9,296 nt of DNA, from NCBI GenBank assembly GCA_947178015.1, contig CAMWWW010000075.1, positions 1-9,296 on the forward strand, read 5' to 3'. Of this stretch, positions 1-7,231 are shown one piece after another (the stretch's first letter is position 1; the number at the start of each line of letters is the position of its first letter). Made by a program: the position numbers and the translations under genes. The notes beneath the pieces are model-generated. The model saw only the letters and a program-made list of their open reading frames with translations. It was not told the DNA's origin and searched no databases. The stretch is from an uncultured Clostridia bacterium (GTDB lineage: Bacteria > Bacillota > Clostridia > Lachnospirales > Lachnospiraceae).

Positions 1-53
1 GCGGACCATTCCCGAAAATGATTCTACAAATCGCCATCACCAAAACCTATACT
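1..53 (+). repeat. X repeat, copy A (left border of the oxidoreductase unit)
   Basis: This copy starts at the first base of the window with GCGGACC. It then has the core CGAAAATGATT (13-23), a 24-nt segment, and the hexamer TATACT (48-53). It aligns without gaps to copies at 2004-2056 (same strand; 46 of 53 identical by eye) and 9213-9265 (opposite strand), and over the 41-bp core to 1630-1670 (opposite strand). The terminal hexamer resembles a -10 box pointing toward the gene at 171, but no good -35 is seen 17 bp upstream. Whatever lies left of GCGGACC (a stem-loop in the other full copy) is outside the window. Confidence 0.8.
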
Positions 54-170
54 TTATCAAAAAGTTGTAAACTGGTGTAACTCTTACATAAAGTTATGAA
101 TTTCTGCTTTAGGGAAATACTGTACAGAAAGAATATGACAAGGTGCAGTTTTTGCAGGAAGGCAGGAAGA

Positions 171-1520
171 ATGAAAAAAATATCCGTGTGGAAGGAGCAT
201 ACAATAATACCAGAGAGAGAAGAACTTCTTGAGAACAGAACCACAGAGGTAGCAGTGATTGGGGCAGGCATGGCAGGAATACTGACAGCATGCTTTTTAC
301 AGCGGCAGGGTAAAAAAGTGGTGGTGTTGGAGGCAGAGAGAATCGGCAGCGGGCAGACGGGAAACACAACAGCGAAGCTTACAGTCCAGCATGGACTTCT
401 ATATGATAAGCTGATAAGAAATTATGGAAAGAAGAAAGCATTGGATTATTTACGTGCAAATCAGCAAGCGATAGATCTCTATGAACAGCTTATCAAGGAA
501 AAAGGGATAGATTGTAATTTTGAGCGTCTGCCCTCCTATCTCTATTCCATGAAGGATAGAGATTCCTTGATAAAAGAAGCAAGTGCGGCAGCCTCCCTTG
601 GTATACCATCCCGCTTGGTATCCGATACAGAACTGCCATTTGAGCATATCGGGGCAGTCCGCTTTGACAATCAGGCTCAATTTGAACCACTGCGTTTTTT
701 GAAGGAGATATCACGCGAGCTTACCATATTCGAAAAAACAAAGGTGTTGTCTATCCATGGGCACACGATTACAACCAGACGAGCAAAAGTTGAGGCAGAA
801 CATATAGTGATCGCGACGCATTATCCAATGGTAAATTTGCCGGGATTATACTTTATGCGCCAGCATCAGGAGAGAAGCTATGTGCTGGCACTGTCAGGAG
901 CAGACAAGTTGCAGGGCATGTATTACAGTGCTGACCATGATGGAATCTCTCTGAGAAGCTTTCGAGAATTTCTACTAATTGGAGGAGGCGCACACCGGAC
1001 TGGAGAAATTCAGGGAAGCTGCGGATATACTGCCTTGAGACAAAAGGCAGAAAGATATTATCCCGGCTGCAAGGAGGAATACTGCTGGTCAGCACAGGAC
1101 TGCATGACGCATGATGCTATTCCATTTATAGGAACCTATTCGATCATTCGCCCATATTGGTATGTAATAACTGGTTTTAAAAAATGGGGAATGACCTCCT
1201 CCATGCTGGCAGCGATGCTGATAAGTGACGAGATATGCGGCAAAAAGAACCCCTATCACAAACTGTTCTCTCCACAGCGGATATACCCTGCGGCATCAGC
1301 AAAAAGCTTTTTTATTGATATGGGAGAAAGTATAAAAGGGCTATCTGAAGGAACAATAAGATTATTTTCCAAGACATCACCAAGATGTTCTCATATGGGC
1401 TGTGCACTGAAATGGAATCCACAAGAAAAAATGTGGGAATGTCCTTGTCATGGATCAAGATTTGAAGAAAATGGAAGCTTAATCGATAATCCAGCGAAAA
1501 AAGACGTAAAGAGTTCTTGA
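171..1520 (+). CDS. FAD-dependent oxidoreductase with C-terminal Rieske [2Fe-2S] domain (YhfW-like)
   Basis: This is a predicted cytosolic flavoprotein of 449 residues. It has a DAO-type FAD-binding fold followed by a Rieske iron-sulfur domain, the architecture of the Bacillus YhfW family; the substrate of that family is not established. The dinucleotide-binding motif GAGMAG lies at residues 31-36, followed by the typical acidic end of the second strand (VVVLEAERIGSGQTGNTTAK). A late FAD-contact segment reads MTHDAIPFIG. The Rieske cluster ligands are all present: C406, H408, C424 and H427 (CSHMGC ... CPCHGSRF). The end (NPAKKDVK) is where family members normally stop, so the gene looks complete. 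I chose the ATG at 171, not the in-frame ATG at 96, because AGGAAGG lies 8 nt upstream (156-162) and the protein then begins as the family does. The extra 25 residues from position 96 are not conserved-looking. It stands alone between inverted X repeats, with no operon partner. Electron transfer from the cluster to FAD is inferred from the fusion. Confidence 0.9.
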   Translation: MKKISVWKEHTIIPEREELLENRTTEVAVIGAGMAGILTACFLQRQGKKVVVLEAERIGSGQTGNTTAKLTVQHGLLYDKLIRNYGKKKALDYLRANQQAIDLYEQLIKEKGIDCNFERLPSYLYSMKDRDSLIKEASAAASLGIPSRLVSDTELPFEHIGAVRFDNQAQFEPLRFLKEISRELTIFEKTKVLSIHGHTITTRRAKVEAEHIVIATHYPMVNLPGLYFMRQHQERSYVLALSGADKLQGMYYSADHDGISLRSFREFLLIGGGAHRTGEIQGSCGYTALRQKAERYYPGCKEEYCWSAQDCMTHDAIPFIGTYSIIRPYWYVITGFKKWGMTSSMLAAMLISDEICGKKNPYHKLFSPQRIYPAASAKSFFIDMGESIKGLSEGTIRLFSKTSPRCSHMGCALKWNPQEKMWECPCHGSRFEENGSLIDNPAKKDVKSS

Positions 1521-1629
1521 CTTTGCTGATGCTTTACTTTATACCAAAAGTAGTTTAAAAAGAAGGAGATAAAGCAGTAGGTTAAGCATTGTGAGTTTTG
1601 TTAGAGTAGAAACTGGCAGTTCATAATCT

Positions 1630-1670
1630 ATTATAGGTTTATGGAAAGGTGGTTCCTATAATCATTTTCG
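1630..1670 (-). repeat. X repeat, copy B (degenerate, right border of the oxidoreductase unit)
   Basis: Read on the minus strand, this begins with CGAAAATGATT (1670 down to 1660), has the same 24-nt spacing as the other copies, and ends with TATAAT (1635-1630). By eye, 33 of 41 core positions match copy D. The outer GCGGACC block is not recognisable here; about 12 bp beyond the core the MITE-like element begins. The copy faces inward, toward the oxidoreductase gene, and so forms an inverted pair with copy A. Confidence 0.7.
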
Positions 1671-1682
1671 AAATCAACGTGC

Positions 1683-1848
1683 CTAGAGCGTGTCTGAAAA
1701 ATCATTCCTGCCATCTATGCGCCCCACTTTGCGTGACATTTGCGCCAAATGCCGTCAGCATAGCCCGCTACTCCTCCTTCATTTGTCGCAAATCTCCCAC
1801 AAACTGTGATACACGTCTGACAGAAAGCATTTTTCAAACACGCTCTAG
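1683..1848. mobile_element. MITE-like element, 166 bp, IS630/Tc1-mariner style ends
   Basis: The ends are inverted repeats of 20 bp with one mismatch: CTAGAGCGTGTCTGAAAAAT at 1683-1702 against the complement of 1829-1848. A weaker match continues about 10 bp inward. TA dinucleotides (1684-1685 and 1846-1847) sit at both ends, so a TA target duplication with tips GAGCG/CGCTC fits the IS630/Tc1-mariner manner of insertion. There is no transposase inside; the only reading frame across it is a fragment shared with the neighbouring stem-loop. It also holds a small inner hairpin (ATTTG-CGC-CAAAT around 1739-1751). I infer a non-autonomous element moved by a transposase elsewhere in the genome. Confidence 0.72.
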
Positions 1849-1864
1849 CATAATCAAAAAAGCA

Positions 1865-2005
1865 GCGCAGAGAGATGCCTATAGTCCTCAAGGCACCTAT
1901 TGAAAAACGTTGGCGCTTAACGAGGTTTCTCACGAGTTTAGCGTCCGCTACGTTTTTCACTAAGCGAGAGCGGGGTGACGGAGAACTATAGGCATCTCTC
2001 TGCGC
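1865..2005. repeat. Y element: 141-bp long-range stem-loop abutting X copy C
   Basis: The outer arms, 1865-1885 and 1985-2005, are perfectly complementary over 21 bp and enclose 99 nt. Inside, 1901-1910 pairs perfectly with 1950-1959 (TGAAAAACGT/ACGTTTTTCA). Within that, 1912-1921 pairs with 1936-1946 with one bulge and one mismatch, so the whole element can fold as stacked stems. The right arm runs into GCGGACC of X copy C, sharing two bases. The block GGGTGACGGAG (right half of the loop) recurs in inverse orientation at the right end of the window, at the same distance from GCGGACC. Function is unknown: it could be a mobile intergenic element, a structured RNA or a bidirectional transcript end. 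Confidence 0.75.
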
Positions 2006-2056
2006 GGACCATTCCCGAAAATGATTACATAAATCGCCTTTACAAAAACGTATACT
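2004..2056 (+). repeat. X repeat, copy C (downstream border of the ABC operon)
   Basis: A full-length copy: GCGGACC (2004-2010), core CGAAAATGATT (2016-2026), 24-nt segment, and TATACT (2051-2056). It matches copy D on the opposite strand at about 47 of 53 positions. It lies 21 bp from the stop codon of the last ABC gene and points into that operon, so any promoter activity from its terminal hexamer would be antisense to ABC3. Confidence 0.8.
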
Positions 2057-2077
2057 TCTCTCTAAATAATTTCTTTC

Positions 2078-3892
2078 TCACTGATACCACTCTCTCTGGC
2101 TCTCATACATCCTTGCATACAATCCATTTTTCTTCATCAGCTCTTTATGATTTCCTTCTTCTGCAACCCTGCCATCTTTTAGCACAAAGATCCGATCTGC
2201 TCGCTTGGTCGATCCAAGTCTATGGCTTATGGACAAGGTTGTCTTTCCTTTGCTTATCTCCTCAAATTTTTCATATAGCCGGCTCTCCGCCACCGGGTCA
2301 AGTGCTGCTGCCGGCTCGTCAAGAATATAAAAAGGCGCAGGACTCATAAGCAGCCTCGCCATTATAATTTTCTGCCAACTTCCCGCTGACAGCTCCATGC
2401 CATCTCCTATCTGTTTTCCAAGAAGTGTGTCAAATCCATCTGGAAGTGTCTGAATCACCGGATAGGCGCCGGCAGCTCTCGCCGCATATTCCATCTGCTC
2501 CCTTCTATCCATTTGTCTGACATTTCCAATTAATATATTGGCAGCCACAGTATCCGCATATCTTGCAGAGTCCTGATAAATCGCGGCAAACATGGCTTTT
2601 CTTTTCTCCGGTGTATAGTCGCGCAGCTCTATGCCATTGATAAAAATCTTTCCCTCATAGTTATCATATACCCCAGTAAGAAGCTTTGCGATAGTTGTCT
2701 TTCCTGTTCCGTTTTCTCCGACAAAGGCGTAATGTCTGCCACAGTGCAATGTGATATTGAAATCCTTTAGGATATATTTTGTCGTCCTTGGATAGCAAAA
2801 GGATACCTTTCTAAATTCCAAACTCTCGAATTCTTCTATCTTCTCTGCTGGAGGCTCATTGGTTCCCTCTATCTCCGGCATAGCTGCAAATGCAGTCAAA
2901 TCTCTTAGAAATTCTGTGCTTTGCTCCATCATCTGTATCGTACCATCCACTCCATTATATAAAAACAAAACCATATCATACACTCCTCTTGAGAGGGAGA
3001 TAAACATTCCAAGACGGATTGCTCCCTTTGCAAGCAGAGAAATACGAAACAGTAATATTAAAAAAAAGAGGCTAAACAACTGAATCATTTCCGCTAGCTC
3101 TCCTTTTAGAATACTGCGAAATTTCTGATATAGTATTTGAGCAAATCCCTTTTCTTGTTCCTCTCTCCTCCTCTGTACATATTTAGTATAAGAAAATATA
3201 GCCTTTTCCTCCACAAAAAGTCTGTGCCTTAATATCCAATCCAAATTAGTACGCCACCGCAGTCCGATTTTTGTCTTACTTTGAAACTCCTGTTCAATCC
3301 TCTGTCCACTTCGGAAAGAGGTATAGAGAAAGGGTATGATAAATGCAAAAAACAAACCGCCCAGCCAAAAACTCTCTAAGCTAAGCAACAGGCATATGCC
3401 CATCACGCGCACCATATACTGCATAAAATTCCCCGTCTGCTGCGTCATGGTCCATATCATTCTTTTTGTTTTATTCAAAATGGTATATTTTAATTCCTGA
3501 AATCTTACATCCTCCAAAATGCGATAAGACACACGTGAACATTTCTTCACAACTTCACTTTGAAATATATATCCTGTTTTATTTTCACTCTTCACCGTAA
3601 GCAAACGCCCCAGATTATATCCCATTCTCTTCCAAATCACCATCAAAAGAAACACCAAAAGAAAGAGCAAAAGCTCTCGCCATTCTGCTCTTCCTTCCAT
3701 GCAGGCAAGTGCTCTGTCAATCACCTCTGCCTCCATAATAATCCATAATGTACACACAACCCCTGTTGTCAGTTTTTGTATAAGTGTTCCCACTGTGCAG
3801 AGTGGACAACACTTCAATGGCAGCAGGAGAAGATATTTTCTATCATAGTTTTTTTTCTCTAGCTGAAAACCCGCTTTGTTTCTAAAGCTCAT
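2078..3892 (-). CDS. ABC exporter half-transporter 3 (TMD-NBD fusion, degenerate signature motif)
   Basis: A 604-residue membrane protein with an N-terminal transmembrane domain (hydrophobic stretches near residues 43-57, 73-88, 155-172, 176-193 and 270-290) and a C-terminal ATPase domain. Walker A is GENGTGKTT (392-400), Q-loop Q440, Walker B FYILDE (521-526) and H-loop H557. The ABC signature reads LSAGS (501-505), not LSGGQ, and the D-loop side reads DEPAAALD where the other two read DEPTAA(L/I)D. A degenerate signature is common in heterodimeric exporters with one weak ATP site, so I infer asymmetric pairing, most likely with ABC2. It is a close paralogue of the first gene of the operon; both carry a CxxPLCTVG-like motif near the N-terminus and WKRMGY further on. 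Its ATG overlaps the kinase stop by 4 nt (ATGA), implying coupled translation. Substrate is unknown; a peptide or lipid is plausible from the context. Confidence 0.9.
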   Translation of the reverse strand: MSFRNKAGFQLEKKNYDRKYLLLLPLKCCPLCTVGTLIQKLTTGVVCTLWIIMEAEVIDRALACMEGRAEWRELLLFLLVFLLMVIWKRMGYNLGRLLTVKSENKTGYIFQSEVVKKCSRVSYRILEDVRFQELKYTILNKTKRMIWTMTQQTGNFMQYMVRVMGICLLLSLESFWLGGLFFAFIIPFLYTSFRSGQRIEQEFQSKTKIGLRWRTNLDWILRHRLFVEEKAIFSYTKYVQRRREEQEKGFAQILYQKFRSILKGELAEMIQLFSLFFLILLFRISLLAKGAIRLGMFISLSRGVYDMVLFLYNGVDGTIQMMEQSTEFLRDLTAFAAMPEIEGTNEPPAEKIEEFESLEFRKVSFCYPRTTKYILKDFNITLHCGRHYAFVGENGTGKTTIAKLLTGVYDNYEGKIFINGIELRDYTPEKRKAMFAAIYQDSARYADTVAANILIGNVRQMDRREQMEYAARAAGAYPVIQTLPDGFDTLLGKQIGDGMELSAGSWQKIIMARLLMSPAPFYILDEPAAALDPVAESRLYEKFEEISKGKTTLSISHRLGSTKRADRIFVLKDGRVAEEGNHKELMKKNGLYARMYESQREWYQ

Positions 3893-4656
3893 CCTTCTTC
3901 ATTCCTTTTAAGCCTTACAGACGCCTCAATCTCTCTCACTCCGGCAGTGTAAAAAACCTCTCCCTGATACCGCTCCACAATTTCTCTGATAATTCTTGTC
4001 CCATACCCGTGCCACCTTCTATCTTTTTTTGTAGTGGGAAGATGATTCTGGCGAAGCTCCACACTGTTTGTTGTGCTGTTGCGGCAGATAATCTCAAGTT
4101 CCTTTTTATCCCCCTCCAAGATAAGCTCCAGCCATGCCCCGCTTTTCTGCTTTTCATTTGCTTCAATAGCATTATCCAGCAAGTTGCCAAATAAATTGCA
4201 GATATCTCTGTTGTCAATCCCCTGAAAAGAAGTCAGGATCACACATTTCACATCAATTCCCTTCTCCTTTGCCTCAGAAAGCTTCTGATTTAATATGGCA
4301 TTGACAAAGCTATTATCGGTCTTTACAATCTGATATAACTTATCGATCCGCTCCACCTGCTCCCCCAAAAAACGATGCGCCTCCTCCATACAGCCATCGT
4401 GCACCAGATTGTCTATTACCAAAAGTGTATTTCTCATATCATGTTTGATCATACTGATCTGATCATAACGCTCCTTGCTGGCGTTGAGATCCTGTTCATA
4501 ATATTGATTCATCATCTCTAATATTTCATAATCCTGTTTCTTGTTTCGCACTCTTTTGTCTTGCCACAGAAAACTCCAGCCAATAATATTAATAAGAATT
4601 AGATTTTCAAGCACGAGCCACCCTATTAATTCTGAATTCTGCAATAATTCACCCAT
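3889..4656 (-). CDS. Sensor histidine kinase, GHKL ATPase type (AgrC-like catalytic part)
   Basis: A 255-residue kinase. One hydrophobic segment (about residues 12-31) is followed by a coiled linker with the phospho-acceptor box KHDMRN (71-76, H72), and then a GHKL ATP-binding domain with the N-box NLLDNAIEAN (158-167) and a glycine box HGYGTRII (216-223). The phospho-acceptor and ATPase features match the HPK10/AgrC class that partners LytTR regulators. Usual AgrC proteins have about six membrane helices and roughly 430 residues; this one has lost or never had that sensor, so the signal may come through a transporter or a membrane ligand (inference). The ribosome site is weak (GGGAATGGAAAAAG before the ATG), and no other in-frame ATG, GTG or TTG lies nearer the regulator's stop 40 nt upstream. 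It phosphorylates, presumably, the regulator encoded just before it. Confidence 0.88.
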   Translation of the reverse strand: MGELLQNSELIGWLVLENLILINIIGWSFLWQDKRVRNKKQDYEILEMMNQYYEQDLNASKERYDQISMIKHDMRNTLLVIDNLVHDGCMEEAHRFLGEQVERIDKLYQIVKTDNSFVNAILNQKLSEAKEKGIDVKCVILTSFQGIDNRDICNLFGNLLDNAIEANEKQKSGAWLELILEGDKKELEIICRNSTTNSVELRQNHLPTTKKDRRWHGYGTRIIREIVERYQGEVFYTAGVREIEASVRLKRNEEG

Positions 4657-4696
4657 CTTTTTCCATTCCCAACTACTTCTCTCTTTGACATAAAAC

Positions 4697-5416
4697 TTAT
4701 TCCCTGTTTGTCTCCATAAAATATTTCTCTATTATGCGCCGGTAACTCTGCCCAACCCTGAGGACATTCCCAGATTTCAGGCGAACCTCGCTGAGATTCT
4801 GCTTTACCTGTGCCACATAATTCACATTTACCATAAACGCCCTGTGTATGCGTAGAAAACCATATCCCTTAAGGTTGTGCTCTTCCTCCTCCATCGTCTT
4901 TCTCTGACGATATTCCTTCCCTGATAGAGTATAATAGACTAAATAATTTTTGTCACTCTGGATACTCTCAATCTCTGTGATGGGAACCCGCTCTATCATC
5001 CCCTTTTTATCCGATAGATTCAGATAAATCTTTTTATAGTACTTTTCTTGTATTCTTTTCAGAGCGCGAGAGAGTTCCGCTCTCATGCGCTCGGTACTTC
5101 CTTTTCTGACAAAATACACTGGCTCATAGTGAAAGCTCTGAAAAACCAGCTCCTCCTTCGAAGAAAAGAAAATCAGCTTACACTCATGCTCCATCTCCGA
5201 CAGCCGTTCCGCCGCTGCAAAACCATCCAACATAGGCATTTGAATATCCATCACTACAATATCATACGGTTCCTTCTGATGCTGCATCAGCATTTTAATA
5301 TTATTCGTATATCCATCAATTTTAACATCCTGAAAATACTTCGGGCATACTTCTGCAAGAAGCCTCTCTGCCAGAATAAGAAATTGCTCCTCATCCTCAC
5401 AAACTGCAACTCTCAT
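4697..5416 (-). CDS. LytTR-family response regulator
   Basis: A 239-residue cytosolic regulator. The receiver domain (about 1-120) has the acidic pocket E7/D8/E9, phospho-acceptor D57 (VVMDIQMP), a Ser pair in FFSS (85-86) and the conserved K105. A LytTR DNA-binding domain follows (about 127-235), with the motif FLRIHRAFMVNVNYV at 187-201. The family (AgrA, ComE, VirR) binds tandem direct repeats upstream of -35 boxes; such repeats lie at 9133-9164 before this operon. I chose the ATG at 5416, not the in-frame GTG at 5428, because the AGGAGG at 5433-5428 overlaps that GTG and lies 11 nt before the ATG; the protein then starts MRVAVCEDE, as receivers do. It sits 36 nt after ABC2 and before the kinase, in the middle of the transporter genes. 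Confidence 0.92.
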   Translation of the reverse strand: MRVAVCEDEEQFLILAERLLAEVCPKYFQDVKIDGYTNNIKMLMQHQKEPYDIVVMDIQMPMLDGFAAAERLSEMEHECKLIFFSSKEELVFQSFHYEPVYFVRKGSTERMRAELSRALKRIQEKYYKKIYLNLSDKKGMIERVPITEIESIQSDKNYLVYYTLSGKEYRQRKTMEEEEHNLKGYGFLRIHRAFMVNVNYVAQVKQNLSEVRLKSGNVLRVGQSYRRIIEKYFMETNRE

Positions 5417-5452
5417 ACAAACTTCCACCTCCTGCTATCGATGCATTTTATC

Positions 5453-7231
5453 TTATTTATACCACTTTGCCTGCGCCATGTACATAGTATAATACAATCC
5501 CCGTCCTGCCATTAGCTCCTCATGCGTTCCTATCTCCGTTATTTTGCCCTGATCCAGCACAACAATACGGTCCGCTATCTTTGCGGAACCAAGACGGTGC
5601 GTGATAATAACGGCGGTCTTGTCTTTTGACATCCCAGCAAATTTCTGATAGATGGCAGTCTCCTCCAACGGATCAATCGCCGCCGTCGGTTCATCCAGCA
5701 CAATTAGGTTATGTCCGCGGTAGAAGCCTCTGGCGATGGCAAGCCTCTGCCACTGACCACCAGAAATATCCGTTCCGCCAAATTCCCTCGCGAGCATCGT
5801 ATCCAATCCATCAGTAAAGCATGCGTTCTTCACGCTGATATCTGCCTTTCGAAGCGCGGTCTCCACCATATGCTCATCAATCGGTTTATTGCTGTCACTC
5901 AAGATCACATTTTCTCGCAGGCTCATCTTATAACACAAAAATTTTTGAAATACCGCAGAAACACACCCAGAGGAATAATTGGGATTTAATTCTCTTGTAT
6001 CCACACCATCCAAAAACACACTTCCTTTGGTCGGCTCATAGATGCCGAGCAAAAGCCTTGCAAATGTTGATTTTCCCGCGCCATTGCTTCCCACAATGGC
6101 AATGGTTTCTCCCTCTTTAATCGTTAAATTAATATCCGTCAGGGACTCCTTTTCTGCATTTGGATAAGAAAAGCTTACATGAGAAAATTCGGCTGTTCTC
6201 GCCGCTGGATATTCTCTGCCTGCATCCCGCTCCGGCAGGCGCAGAAACATCAGAAAACTCTCCGCCGTGCCAAGCTGCTTTGTCATCGTATTAATCCTTG
6301 AACGAAATAGGCTGTCAAGCTTATCGGACATTCCATCCAAGGAGGACGCAATCGCGGCAAAAACACCCACGCTTACACTTCCTGTCATCAGATAATAAAA
6401 TAAAAGAAGAATTGTCCCAATATAGCCTGTCATAGAGATAAAGCGCAGGCTAATCTCCATCACCTCATTTTTCTTAATGTCGCTCCAGTCAAGATCTCTT
6501 ACCATGCGGAGATTTTCCTCAAATTTTCGAAAAAAATATCCGTAAGCTCCCAAGAGCCTTGTCTCTTTTGCATATTCCCGATCGGTGATGCAGCTTGCAT
6601 AGAAATTTTGTCTTCTGCGGTATGGCGCCGCCTTATATTCCATTCTCTTACTTCTCTGATAGCGAACCACACTTCCTAATATATAGGGTACAAAAGAGAC
6701 TAAAAGCATAAGGAACAGCCCCGGCTCAAAGCTCCACAGATAAAATCCCATATAGCCAAAGTAGCACGCAAAAGTCACAAAAACATACCCTGAAGTATAA
6801 AACACATGAACTGCTCCGATCAGCCCTTTTTCTGAGCGCTCGATATGATCCAGAAACTGGTTGTCCTCATAACAGATAGGCGCCACCCTGCCAGCCTTCT
6901 CATTCATCAGATTTCCTGCCGCCTGTTCCATTTTATAGATAAACTTCTGCTCGGATACATTGGAAAGCACATTTAAAATTAATTGTATTACGAGAAATAT
7001 TCCAAGAGCCAGACCTGCAAGATATACCTTTTCCACTGCTCCTCCCTCGGTAAGCTCCTGCGCGCGGTCAAATAACTGCTGCTTAAACCACACGCCCGCA
7101 CTTTGCAGTACCGACGCCATGCCGGTAAACAGCATCATGCCGATCGTAACAGCAGGAATTCTCTCAAAAGCCAGCTTCGTCATCGTCTTCATCAAGCCCA
7201 GATAGCCATGTGCCTTTTTCTTCTCTGTCAT
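5453..7231 (-). CDS. ABC exporter half-transporter 2 (TMD-NBD fusion, canonical ATPase)
   Basis: A 592-residue exporter half. Membrane segments lie near residues 26-46, 70-92, 142-165, 170-190 and 265-283, followed by an ATPase domain with canonical motifs: Walker A GSNGAGKST (381-389), Q429, signature ISGGQ (489-493), Walker B LIVLDE (509-514) and H545. Its membrane domain does not share the PLCTVG and WKRMGY motifs of the other two transporters, so it is from a different sub-branch and is a natural heterodimer partner for them (inference). The start ATG overlaps the ABC1 stop codon (ATGA, 7228-7231), with GGAGGG 8 nt upstream (7240-7245) inside the end of ABC1, so the two are probably made in step. 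Substrate not identifiable. Confidence 0.92.
   Translation of the reverse strand: MTEKKKAHGYLGLMKTMTKLAFERIPAVTIGMMLFTGMASVLQSAGVWFKQQLFDRAQELTEGGAVEKVYLAGLALGIFLVIQLILNVLSNVSEQKFIYKMEQAAGNLMNEKAGRVAPICYEDNQFLDHIERSEKGLIGAVHVFYTSGYVFVTFACYFGYMGFYLWSFEPGLFLMLLVSFVPYILGSVVRYQRSKRMEYKAAPYRRRQNFYASCITDREYAKETRLLGAYGYFFRKFEENLRMVRDLDWSDIKKNEVMEISLRFISMTGYIGTILLLFYYLMTGSVSVGVFAAIASSLDGMSDKLDSLFRSRINTMTKQLGTAESFLMFLRLPERDAGREYPAARTAEFSHVSFSYPNAEKESLTDINLTIKEGETIAIVGSNGAGKSTFARLLLGIYEPTKGSVFLDGVDTRELNPNYSSGCVSAVFQKFLCYKMSLRENVILSDSNKPIDEHMVETALRKADISVKNACFTDGLDTMLAREFGGTDISGGQWQRLAIARGFYRGHNLIVLDEPTAAIDPLEETAIYQKFAGMSKDKTAVIITHRLGSAKIADRIVVLDQGKITEIGTHEELMAGRGLYYTMYMAQAKWYK

Larger units (their letters stand above)
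1521..2077. other. Gene-free, repeat-dense intergenic region
   Basis: This is a 557-bp gap between two converging transcription units, the oxidoreductase on plus and the ABC operon on minus. In order it holds about 110 bp of AT-rich sequence with no recognised site, inverted X copy B, a MITE-like element, a large stem-loop (Y), and X copy C, which ends 21 bp from the ABC3 stop codon. Short reading frames cross it on both strands, but they run through the repeats and lack ribosome sites. I saw no clear rho-independent terminator (a stem followed by a T run) for either flanking gene. Confidence 0.8.

Noticed and set aside
65..93. Possible promoter TTGTAA ... ATAAAG upstream of the oxidoreductase gene
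   Set aside because: Both hexamers match consensus poorly, and AT-rich leaders give such matches by chance.
96..170. N-terminal extension of the oxidoreductase from the ATG at 96
   Set aside because: There is no ribosome site at 96, while 171 has one, and the added residues do not resemble the family start.
1533..1556. Possible terminator ACTTT/AAAGT after the oxidoreductase gene
   Set aside because: The stem is only five pairs of weak bases and no T run follows, so it does not support a terminator call.
1649..1903. 84-codon plus-strand frame starting in X copy B
   Set aside because: It starts at a GTG inside a repeat, has no plausible ribosome site for its start, and crosses the MITE and the Y arm.
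1715..1960. 81-codon minus-strand reading frame from a GTG in the Y loop through the MITE
   Set aside because: It lies wholly within repeats, uses a GTG with no ribosome site, and its codons are explained by repeat sequence. Frames like this are often annotated as hypothetical proteins but are probably not genes.
1975..2349. 124-codon plus-strand frame over Y, X and the end of ABC3
   Set aside because: Most of it is antisense to the conserved ATPase domain of ABC3, and the remainder is repeat sequence.
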